64,000 bases of DNA from assembly GCA_027943335.1 (NCBI GenBank), contig BSBK01001163.1, positions 72,001 to 136,000 of the forward strand, read 5' to 3'. The stretch comes from Chamaecyparis obtusa. Its lineage: Eukaryota; Streptophyta; Pinopsida; Cupressales; Cupressaceae. The notes under the pieces were generated by a model. The model was given only the letters and a program-made list of their open reading frames with translations. It was not told the DNA's origin and did no database searches. The translations under genes were made by a program, and so were the position numbers. Shown here in pieces: positions 23,356 through 33,719 of the stretch; positions within the stretch are counted from its first letter, which is position 1, and each line of letters opens with the position of its first letter.

Positions 23356-24305
23356 TGATGTAGTCAAGGATCATGGATCTAATTAAGGACAGCCCAAACC
23401 TTGTAGCAAATAGAATTACACAATGGAATACTCAACAATGAAACACAAAGTAATTATTTAACACTGATTTTCATTAACATTCCTGGCTATAAGGCCTTCT
23501 GGGTTAGGGCCAATTACAATAAAAAAACAATTCTACATGATCCACAACTAGATCCAATATACACTTAACTAGTTTAGCTGTAAAGACAATCAAAAGATGA
23601 TGGAAACCCTAAGGCCGATCTAAACTTGAGTTCACAAGCCTCCAAGTAATGTCCTTGTCTCCAAGTATGCAACCCCTAGCTCTGCTACAAATAGCTATTA
23701 GATTACAATCTAATTTGCAAGCTCATCAAGAAATTTTCCACAACTTTGCCAACTTCAACTCTCAAGCTCCACATCTAATATCCCAGATCTACTAAGTCCC
23801 CCTCCTCTAAACATCTACCCAAGCACTCCTTAAATACTAATCATCAACTACAAGTTGACAAGATGAAACCCTTAACTCCACCAAAAAATAATTAAATGCC
23901 ATAAAAGTTGTCTTACAAATGTATATAAACATTTAAGTCAACATGTCAGCCCATAACAATGGCTACCAACAATAAATTCACCAAGTCGGCTCAACAAATC
24001 ACATAGAACTCCAATTGGTAAGCCAGAACTACCAAGCGAAAGTAAAATAATTGAGCACACCAGGCATCATCGAGCACTAGTGTCGACTGAGCACCAGTGT
24101 CGACCGAGCACCATAGGCATGACAGAGTAACAATTTCACCAAGAACTAGAGATTGCCAAGTTCCTTCAGTGACCGAGCTTCCTTCAATGACCGAGACTGT
24201 CGGTCAAGGCTATAACCGAGTAACACCGGCCAAAATACCAACACCCCATGCAGTTTCACTGAGGATAAGAATGCCCCTTCCTTAACCTTGGATGCCCCTA
24301 CATCA
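23356..24305 (-). repeat. GypE 5' LTR (right copy)
   Basis: A 950-bp copy of 20443-21358. The extra length is mainly two short tandem duplications absent from the other LTR: one of about 17 bp around 24080-24112 (AGTGTCGACYGAGCACC units) and one of about 18 bp around 24157-24200 (CCTTCARTGACCGAG units). Confidence 0.9.
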
Positions 24306-24536
24306 CAAAGTAGCCTCCAAATGATAATGTGTAAGAAGTGATATGTGTCTCAAAAACACCGACTGTCATATGATAGTCAGAGGGTCTTGGTACAACTTTC
24401 TGGAAAAACTCATACGAAAAATGTATGGATAGAAAATAAAGATCACAATTTTGGCTAGAAAATGACAAAAAGTTGATAGAAATTATTAGAAATGAAATGG
24501 AAACCCATTTTAGGGCCCCACGATGGGTGCCAAAAA
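24306..24536 (-). other. GypF leader and primer binding site
   Basis: At 24513-24532 the minus strand reads TGGCACCCATCGTGGGGCCC, the form of primer site seen in many plant gypsy elements (TGGCACC...GTGGGGCC). It is four bases from the LTR end at 24537. The rest is noncoding leader, with CTCATACGAAAAATG near 24410. The leader is cut by GypE at 24305. Confidence 0.7.
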
Positions 24537-25815
24537 TGTGTGTGAAAAATGTACCTAGCTGTGGACACAACACTTCAGTAAAATATTAGAGGTTAGCCAA
24601 AATCAAAATCTGCAAATAAATGAAACTAAGCTAACTAGGTGATTTACTGCCTTCTAGTAGGTGTGAGTATGGTATTCCTAGATTAGATGAAGATCAGTGA
24701 TGATGCAACACCTAAATGAAGGATTTAATGCTAAAAGATGAATGTAGAATAAATGTAGATTAATCTATTTTTTTGGATTTTGAATGTGATAAGATGAAAA
24801 ACTTGATATGAATCTAGTCTAGAATTGAATTGGAATGATATGTAGATTATTCTAACAATGATATGAATTGATATGAAAAACTACACAAAGCTATGAAAAA
24901 CTATGAATGATCTCACAAAGTCACCTATTCACCAAAGCTTGATTCTTTGTATGCAATTTTGCTAGAGTAATTGTGCAAATTCAAGAGAGATATTATGAAG
25001 AGCCGAGCCTTGATTTTATAGAAATCTAGGGCTTGAGGATGCATTGAGAAAAGCCATAAATCACTCTTGATAAACTCAAGTTGATTTTTGAGTTAACAAG
25101 AAATTAGAATTAATTAACTCACAAAATCATGCAAAATCATGCAAAAGACAACTTTTTGACTCAAATCAGAAGTTTAGATAAGCTTTCAACTCAAAATAGA
25201 TGTTGAGTTTCAAAAAGATAGGAACTTCAATTGATTTTCTGATTTAAAGTTTAACTGCTCCTTCAAATGTGCATAGATAATTATGAAGTAATTAAATAAA
25301 TAAAGTGATTTATCTTCAACTTAACTGGTTTTTGAATTAAAATAACTCATTTATGGGATAATCAATTATTTAATCAAACTTTTATTCAAAACCTATATCA
25401 TTAAATATTGACAATTGACATTAATTAATTAAATAAGAATTTAATCAATTACTCATAAGATTTTTGATTTATTGTCAAAATTAAATAATACAATTTAGGA
25501 ATTAATGTAATTAAATCTAATTAAATAATTATGTGGCAGAATTAAACTTAATTAATTAAATATTCAAAATATTCAATTGATCAAATTTTAGGATAAATAA
25601 TGACATTTATCACTAAATAATATTTAATTAAAAATAATTAGGATAATTAGGAATATTCAGGGAATATCTCCTAATGCAGAATTAAGATAAAAACAATTAA
25701 GGTTTTGATAATTTGATGTGCAAATGTGCCTTTGGTTAGGACTTTGATGTCAATTTCCTTTGATTTGAAGATGTAGGAAGTTAAAGAACCTATAGCCCAT
25801 TTTTGGGGTATTACA
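24537..25815 (-). repeat. GypF 5' LTR (second LTR not found)
   Basis: A 1,279-bp AT-rich block starts TGTGTGTGAAAAATG and ends GGGGTATTACA on the plus strand. Read on the minus strand it starts TGTAATACCCC and ends CACACACA, followed by the primer site. A minus-strand TATA-like CTATAAAATC lies near 25012-25021. To its right, GypG pol coding sequence begins abruptly, so GypF inserted into GypG. I see no second copy of this LTR in the window; the other end may lie left of position 1 or be lost. Confidence 0.7.
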
Positions 25816-26734
25816 ATATGTAGATAGAAAAGAAATAAAGGGGATAGTTATTGTAGATTAGCTAGCCAAAGTACCCTTGTTAGATGCATATTCATTGATT
25901 ATGGAATTTCTTGATGAACATCTCTTCATGGTTGAAGAATAGCCAACATGAAAGCTATACTTTGATGGCTCTGATACATCTCATGGGTCAGGAGAAGGAA
26001 CCCTTTTTGTCATCCCTCAAGGTGACTACATCCCCAAATCATTCAAATTGGAATTCCCTTGCACCAATAATTTTTTAGAATACAAGGAACTCATCTCCGT
26101 CCTCAAAACTACTATTCAATGGAACAACAAAGAATTGCAAGTGAGGAAAGATCCACAACTAATCATCAAATAAGTCCTAGAAAAATTTAAAACTAAGGAT
26201 GACAAGCTTCTACTCTACAAGGAATTGATATAAATATTAAAATAACACTTTTTGAGTCTACAATTCACATAGATACCTAGGCTAAAAAATAATGTTTTTG
26301 ATGCAATGGAAACCATCTAGTCCTTACTAGAGATCCCTCGAGATTCAAAGCAATATGAATTCTTATTCAATAAACTACATACACCTTCTTACCAGAATGT
26401 CGATTTTGAAATGGTGTGCATCTTGGTTGGTCCTTAGTCCCCATGGTACCATGACATTCACTCTTATCTAAAAAATGGTATCATATCCCCCTACCTCACA
26501 AACACCCAGTGCCAGAACATTATTTGCATAGCTTCCTACTACACTCTTGGAGCCAACATCCTATATCATGATGGATATCACAACATCCTCTCTTAGTGTT
26601 TAGATTCAAATGAGGTCATCTTGGCATTACAAGAGGCTCAAATTAGAATTTGCGATGCCCACACAAGTGGCATGGTCCTAAAAAGGAAGTTTCTCAGAGC
26701 CGGGTACTATTGGCCAACAATGGAGCATGATGCC
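25816..26734 (+). pseudogene. GypG pol fragment: RNase H and integrase zinc module
   Basis: Degraded gypsy pol with several stops. RNase H: WKLYFDGSDTSHGSGEGTLF, LEFPCTNNFLEYKELI and VRKDPQLIIK. Then comes the integrase N-terminus (EAQIRICDAHTSGMVLKRKF, AGYYWPTMEHDAYW). The order RNase H then integrase and the N(N/F)xxEYxxL motif are typical of Tat/Athila-type gypsy pol. The fragment is cut on the left by GypF and on the right by GypH, and resumes at 43076. Confidence 0.8.
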
Positions 26735-29700
26735 TATTGGCTATATTCTTAGTTTTCTGAGGTTTTTGTTCAAATTTTTGTTTAGTCTCCCTGCAAGTGT
26801 TTTTGTCTGGTCAAGGGTTCTTAAAATTCATCAAAATTTCTTTAACCAAGTTTGAAAATCCTTGCCCTAGGTCTCTCTTTTTATGTCTTTTTGAGTGTTA
26901 CTTTTCCGGTCATTTAAGTTCCTAAAAAAGCATGTGCTCTATTTTCATCACCATGGGAAGGTCATATCTTTAATTTTTTCCATAAGTCTAAAGGCCTGGT
27001 GATATTAATATTTCCTAAGTCCTTAAGGCCTTATCTTTCTAAATGTTTTGGTGTTCTTTGAATCTTGGAATCCTTAGTTGATCGATGGCTATCGTGTAAT
27101 CACATGGGATCTTTCAAGCCTATGCGATCATGCGACCAGCCATTGATTTTACTTTATAACATAGTGTTTTAGAAGGAGTGGGACCATTGATAGGTGTACA
27201 TAAGTGATGGTTTCTCATTGGTTGAAAGTGAAGTGGGACCGATTGCATGAGGAATCAATGACAGAGGAAAGATCTAACGACTATCTTATGTTCGCATGGG
27301 ATCTTTCAAGCTTATGCGATCATAAGACTAGCATTCAATCTTGCATAAAAGATATAAAATATTAGCAATTCAACAAGTATGTAGTCTCCTATTCACTTAA
27401 TATCTGGTGGTCTCATGTAAACTCTCAGTGACCTAGCATGGCAGTGTTCGCTTATTCTCAGAATCAGGCGGCTAAGGATTGTATCACTCAGCAATTTGGC
27501 AAATACCATTGATTATTTGTAAGATCGGCGGTCATGTTTCAATCTCAAAATGTTTGGGTCCTACATGGATTTTTTTGTCGATTCAGTAATTGGGATGTAA
27601 GCATCAATATCCTCTAAATTTGGTGGCTCCGACAGTTTGGCATGATGAATTTAGCAAAGATTGTTTTTCCTTTTGTTCGTGTATTCTTGTAATAAGTTGG
27701 CAAGGTTTCTAATGTTCTGGCGATTAGGCAAATGAGGTAGTCACAAGTTCTCTTAAAAGATTGGTTAAGGCTACAAGCATTTGGCGAATGAGTGAAACAA
27801 GTAATTAGGGAAAGCATTAAGCCTTCAGTCGGTTCATCGCATGATGGAATGGTCAGTGTTTAAAGTTTTGTGTGATTCAGCTAACCCTATATTCACTAAG
27901 TCTTGTAATCAAAAGGGGATTGTCTTATTGACTCAGTGAATTAATGAGGATTGTTGATTATGTCTATGATCAATGGTTGAATCAAAGTTGCAGTTTAATA
28001 CGAGTAGTCAAGAAAGAATTCAGCGATTCAAAGAGGAAATTTTATTTGCTAGTTCACACATTAAACATGCAGTTAAGTTTCCCTTTTAGCAAATAAGCAA
28101 AGCTGTTGGTCACCAAGTCTCAGAATAAATTGGTAGTTAACCAGGACATTTAGCGAATAAGAGATAGCCTTTGTCCCTAATTCTCCAAATAAGTGACTAT
28201 GGTTAGTTGTTTAGGCTATGTTTGCTGGTTCACTGAACGGGGCTTGAGTTAAGAGATTCATTTCATGAATGAGTGAAGTTGTTGATCGCTAGTTCTCTAA
28301 ATGTGAGCTAGGGTCAACTTTTCATTTAGTGATCACGAGAACCTTCAATCGCTGGTCAGCTGAATAAGCTCACTTGGAGAAAATAATAAAAGAAAGTTAG
28401 AGACTATTGCTACATGGATAAAGTACACTATTGAGCTGGAGAGAAAGAAATTAGCCATCCAATCAGTTTTAAAGGAGGGTTCTATGATGTAAATAGGGAG
28501 TTAAAGTATAGAGTTGTAATCATTTCCTTTTTGCCTTGTTTTTGAATTTTTAAATATATCTGTCAGCATCCTGGCATCGACTAGCTCTGATTTGAAAATT
28601 GGTGATATGTTAAATTGAATGTGGGAGTAATTAAGGATAGATTTACAATGATTCTGGTAGTTGTATGCATTTGATTTGCATTGATAAATAAGCTAAACTC
28701 ATTGTATTCTATGTTTGAGATCATTTGAAGAGAGTTGTGTTTCTTGAAGCAATCATTGAGTGCCAAGAAAATCAAGTTTGCAAAGCTAAGAGAAATTTTG
28801 CAGAAAGAATGAGTCAACCAAAGCTGAGCATGATTTCTTCTAGTGGTGAGGCCAAAGCCAAAGGTGGTGAAGATAAAAACAAGCCAAATTATTCAGACAA
28901 GTTTCTCAAATTGTTGCTTGGTTCCATTCAGAGCAAAAGACCTCCTGATGATGTCTTTGAAGATGTTCTAGGTCATTACAAAGATCCTGTTACACCAAAT
29001 TGCTCAGGTTATACTATTTTTAGTTATTTTTATTGAAATAGGGGTGGGCCAATTCCTGTTTGTAATGTTTGGGCTTTGGGTCTAGGGAAATTGATTGTCC
29101 CTGATGTATTTTTAGACATAGACCTATTTGTTGCATTAGCTAGGTTGTATGATCCTGTCTCTAAAATAATTAGGAAGGCAGACTAGTCACCTTTGGGTAC
29201 ACTTGATAGGGGTTCTTTCATGAAAGCTTTTAGTTTTTTCACATCTTCCTCTACTGAAATTAATCTGAGCCAAGATAGAGAGAAGTATACAAAAAATATA
29301 GGGTTAGTAAAAGACCAAATGGTGAAGCATATCCCAAAGTAGGGCACATATATAGCTCCCCTCCTAATAACATGAATGCTCCCTACCAGTTTAAATCTCT
29401 CCATTACTACATGAAGCAGACTTGTTATGGGTTGTGTAGAGTATTGGGAGTAGATGGGGATGAAGAATTCTTGCTAGTTGATCATTTGATGATGATTTTA
29501 GATATCCAAAATTCTCTAGTAAACATAGATTATGATTACATCTAGTATCTAATCAACAGGATGCATGAAGGGTTAATGTTTGTCAAAGAGAGTAGGAAGC
29601 CCGTCAAGTTCTTGCATTACTCTATGTTGATGCACTTATTTTTGTTTTTCAATATCAACAGTTTTGATTTGAATATGTTGAAACCAGAATTCACTTTCCA

Positions 29701-32700
29701 AGATCAACATAATCCAGTGCAATTATGGGTTAAGGTATGGAATAGTACTACAAATAGGTGTGACTTTTGTGTTTTCAAGAAGTACATTGTTTTTCCTATT
29801 CTGAGATGGCTGGGCATCAATGTTGCAAGATTACCACCTAAGGTTCTAAGGTTCCTAAGACCTATGCATTGGGAGGACAATTGGGAGGGAAACCATAATT
29901 GGGGTGATTTCTATTTAGGGGAAAATTCTACAATCATAAGAGTTTATGGTTGCCCCCAACCCCCACATTTGTTACCAAAATTTGTGCCACCAAGGGTTGC
30001 TTCTTTAGAATTTCTGTGGTAGTTGATGTGGATAGACAAAGAACTTTTGGCCCCTCATAAGAAAGGTACTTTCACACCTAGGCAGTTCAGAATTGGTGAT
30101 TTCTTTATTGGTAAGAGGGCTTTCCCACAAATTACCACTTGGCTGAATCAATTTAAGATGGTATCTAGTTTTTGTAGACATGTGGACCTTGAGGGTTTCA
30201 TTAAAACTACAAGGTTGACACTAATACCTGGTATTGGTGTCAACAGAGAACATGAAGGCCTTGATGAGTAGGATGTGATTAGGAATATTTTGGAGAAGGA
30301 TGAGATCACTACTAGATGGAATAGGGTTTTTGACCTAAAGGATTTGCAAGTTCAGTTGAAGGTAGCCCAAATTCCTTTTGACGGTTTCTTCCCTGGCCTT
30401 CCTTATTTAGAAAGAATTAACAAGATAATAGAGATGCATGACACTCTATCAAATCAATTGGAAAGGTTGATTGATCAGAAGCAACCAAAGAAAAAGAAGG
30501 ATTACTCATCTTCTAATCATGAGGATTTCTCTTATGGATCCCAAGAAGGGGATAGCCCACCACAAGTTAGAAACTTGCTAGTTCTGGATCTTACTAGAGA
30601 CCAATCAAAGGTAGAAGACCTTTCAGAGCCACCATTGAAGAAGTAGAGGTTTGAAGAGGGAGATCCTTCTAAGTAGAGAAAATAGAAAGGAAGGATTGAT
30701 AACTCATCTGCTCTTGTACTAGGTGATAGGGCTTACCATCACCAATTAAGGAAAATAATAAGGGCCAACAAGATGGTGGCCACTAATGAAGGAAATGAAG
30801 AATAGTCCTTGTGGTTAGGATAGGATATCAGAGAGGTGTATCAAGAGGAGTTTTTAAGTGATGACCAATTCATTAAGACTGATAAATTTAAGAATTTTCT
30901 TATCTAGAAAAAGCAACAAGATGTGGCTAAAGCTATTCTTGAGGTATTCCTGAGGGAGTACAGCCAAGTGAAGAAACCATGAGGGCATTAGCCTCTTATG
31001 ATCCTAGCCTTGATGCTATAACTATAGATGAAGCCAAAGATATAGTTAGATCAAGTGGAATGCTACTAACTCCAGGATGGGATTTGACCTCTACTTTTAT
31101 CATTGATCAGATAAGAAAGCAACCATAGGGTAGTTTATCCTATGAGGTTCGTATTGGTGAAATGATAAGAGGAAGTGGATATGATCCAAGGTCTAAGGCT
31201 ATTGCAATGTGGTCTATTGCCCCAAAGACTCAAAATCCATCTCTAATGAGTATAGAGGATCAGATGGAAGGGAATAAAATCATATGGACTATACAAAATA
31301 CAACTAATCTTGAGGTTTCCAAGGTAGTGACCCATTTTGCTAACTTGAATGAAGCAAAGATAGCTCAGTTGTCTGAAAGGTATGCAAAATTTTTTGAGAA
31401 TGCAAGTATAGTGGCCAAAGCTAGGGATTTGAAAATGGTAAAGATCAAGTAGTTGGAAGATGAGTTGGTTTAATTGAAGGCTAGGCTTGAAGAAGCCTCA
31501 AAGGTAGTTCTTCCCCCTCCTTTGCAGATTGAGGTCCCTGTTCAAATAGATACAGAGATTCTTGATAAGCCTATTGAGGACCTATAAAAAATAAGATTAG
31601 ATGCCTCCTTGGATACTATAGCAAAGATTGTACAATATAGGTAGGACAAGATGGAATCAGTCCATCAATCAGTTAGTCTATTACACCAAGCTAGTGGAAA
31701 GGTGAATGAGTTTTTGACTACCTTGGAGCCACTTTTTAGTACATGGTCAGGGAGGAGCTCACTATTTGATAAGCTTGATGATATGCAAGATTATAGGTCT
31801 AATATTCCTAAGGTGGTGACTGAGGTTTTTGAAAAGATTGGTTTAGTAAGTGCTATGTCGAAGTTCTTTAAAGGTAAGTCTAACCAGATAGCAGCCAAGC
31901 TGGCTATGTTTGATGGGAGAAGCAATAAGTACTTGCCTCCAATATATGATGATGGTGGGGGTATTGTTAGCATAGATGAGTGGAAATTATCAATGGATCA
32001 AATGATAATTAAGTAGGATGCTTTCCTAAACAGTGACAGTGCTTTGGATTTAAGAAGATGCAATAGTATAATTGACAACTTATTTAAAGTTGAAAGTGAT
32101 TGCATAAGGTTTGTAGTAGATGCTAGAAGTGTAACTGATTCAATGTGGGATCACTAGATCAAAACATTACAAGAGTTTAAAGCTTACATTTGGCCATCTG
32201 ATGATGAAGTGGAAGCATGGGACAAACTGATAAAGAAAAGGAAGAAGAAGCCAGCTACCCAAGTGATAGAAGAAGAAGAAGAATAGAGTACAAATGGAAC
32301 TTGATCCAAAAGTTGAGCGAGAGCATGTTTCAAACAAGGGATGATGTAGGTTAGCCAGATGGCAGTCATCATTCATGAAACAAATTTAGCAACTACTCTG
32401 AAATATCTTTAGACAAAGGTGCCACTTGTAAAATTGTTAAGTAGTTGAGAACTATAGTGTGTTATCTTAATTAATATCTTTCACTTTGTACTTTTGTTTT
32501 TAGTGCAAGATCTTTTCCCAACCATCCAAAGCTTTTTACATCCTTTCAAGGATTCCAAGATGTCTATGTGTATATATAGCAAGTTTTTTCTCATTTGTAG
32601 GGGGATACAATTTTGTAAAGAAGGTTCTAAATATAGAGCTTTATTTTTTGCTAAGTTTGAAAAACTATACTAAAAATTTTGAAATACTAATACAAAATAC

Positions 32701-33529
32701 TGGAACTACTTTCCTATCATTTTTTGTCTTCAAACATGGGTGTTTTGATTCTCTTATGCATTTAATTGCAAGGCTTTTCAATGCATTGTTTACTAGGTAA
32801 ATATAGGGGTTGAGCTTAAGTATCTTTCAAGGAAAGAACAAATCTTAGGGGAGGTCTCTGGGAATTAATTGTCTGAGTATGAATTTGATGATAGATATGG
32901 GATTTGAAGGAAAGAAATGTCAGGCATTTCATTTTGGTTTTTAGTATACTTGTCTTAGTATGATTCAGTGGATGTGGGGTTTGACTCTATTGCCCAATAA
33001 ATAAGGCACTGGTTTAAACTATACTTAAATTTGTATCACCAAGAAAATACAAATAACTAAAGAATTTTACTTTTATTGCATAGTCTCTACCTAAAAGTCA
33101 TTCTATGACGAGTTCGTAGATGTTTATTGTAATGCTTTAAAGAAGCCCTTGAAAGAGGTTATCCTTCCTTGAGTTTAACTCAGAAAAAGAAGAAGGATGA
33201 ATATCCTTATGCCACTGTCTTATGTCATTTCATTCATAATTTTCATCATAGTGTTATGTATTAGGATGATTTGGGGAGCAGTAAGAATTATGATGTTTTA
33301 TTGAATCAATCCTAAGAGAAAATAGCATAGTAGTGAAGGAGCTAATTCACAATCAAAGGCTCATTTATATAGGTAAACCTGCTTGAGTTTATACTCAAAG
33401 TGAAGAAGGGTTGAAGCCTTAATACCTTAGTGCTTGCATTTTGTTAGATGCATCTATTGGGACTATTGGAGTTATAGTTTTATCAAAAGTTTGTGAATTA
33501 TAAATCATTTGCAGATCTGAGCACTAACA
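26735..33529 (+). repeat. GypH 5' LTR, 6.8 kb, full length
   Basis: 26735-27552 matches 40736-41551, and 32000-33529 matches 41547-43075. The central 27553-32004 is present only here. An ORF crosses the downstream breakpoint without a break in sense, so this copy is ancestral and the other is deleted. The LTR start carries a TG to TA change. 27560-28800 is noncoding and contains many short dispersed words such as AGCGATTCA, TGGTCA and GTTCACT that do not form a clean array. Confidence 0.88.
28809..32285 (+). pseudogene. Large unknown ORF inside the GypH 5' LTR
   Basis: Begins at ATG 28809 (MSQPKLSMISSSGEAKAKGG) and ends at TAG near 32284, roughly 1,150 codons, with about 15 in-frame stops (mostly TAG) and at least two frame changes (29040-29340 and 30650-31160). 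I do not recognise it. Visible parts: NYSDKFLKLLLGSIQSK; a helical, hydrophobic segment with FLHYSMLMHLFLFFNIN (29560-29700); a Trp/Pro-rich block (RPMHWEDNWEGNHNWGDFYL, about 29860); GTFTPRQFRIGDFFIGKRAF; a Lys-rich linker followed by acidic residues (30480-30620); coiled-coil-like stretches (31440-31520); and a basic-acidic tail KRKKKPATQVIEEEEE. No retroelement enzyme motif, signal peptide or clear membrane anchor. The last 280 bp survive in the right LTR. Confidence 0.65.
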
Positions 33530-33533
33530 AAAA

Positions 33534-33551
33534 TGGTGACTCTACTGGGGA
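33534..33551 (+). promoter_or_regulatory. GypH primer binding site
   Basis: TGGTGACTCTACTGGGGA lies four bases after the LTR. The TGGYGACTCYNCTGGGGA form recurs in plant Tat-type gypsy elements. I do not assign the tRNA with confidence. Confidence 0.7.
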
Positions 33552-33719
33552 ATACTTTGAATGAAAATGTATAAGAGGTTGGTACAATACTGATTCATTG
33601 TGTGTTTACAAGCCAATATAATAATTTGATTCCCGCTTGTTAGTGGGTGGCAACTCTAATAGTTTGTGTTCACTAGTTGTTGGTATCTATAAGTTTTGAT
33701 ATATTTTGTGTGACATACC

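Larger units (their letters stand above)
20443..24305 (-). mobile_element. GypE: gag-protease-only gypsy retrotransposon
   Basis: LTRs 20443-21358 (916 bp) and 23356-24305 (950 bp) begin TGATGCAGGCAAGG / TGATGTAGTCAAGG and end CATCA on the plus strand, flanked by a perfect 5-bp duplication CAAAG (20438-20442 and 24306-24310). The primer site next to the right LTR sets minus orientation. The 2.0-kb interior holds only gag and an aspartic protease; RT, RNase H and integrase are absent. Its minus-strand LTR start TGATGCAGGGGCATCC is very close to the GypD start TGATGCAGGAGCATCC, and gag is of the same type, so a GypD-like element may have mobilised it in trans. Confidence 0.92.

Noticed and set aside
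28581..29404. Minus-strand frames opposite the GypH LTR ORF
   Set aside because: The plus-strand reading is much longer and coherent through 32285.
28809..32285. Homology between the GypH LTR ORF and CopA/CopB ORF2
   Set aside because: Both have helical N-terminal parts and Lys-rich linkers, but I found no shared motif by eye; only a profile comparison could decide.
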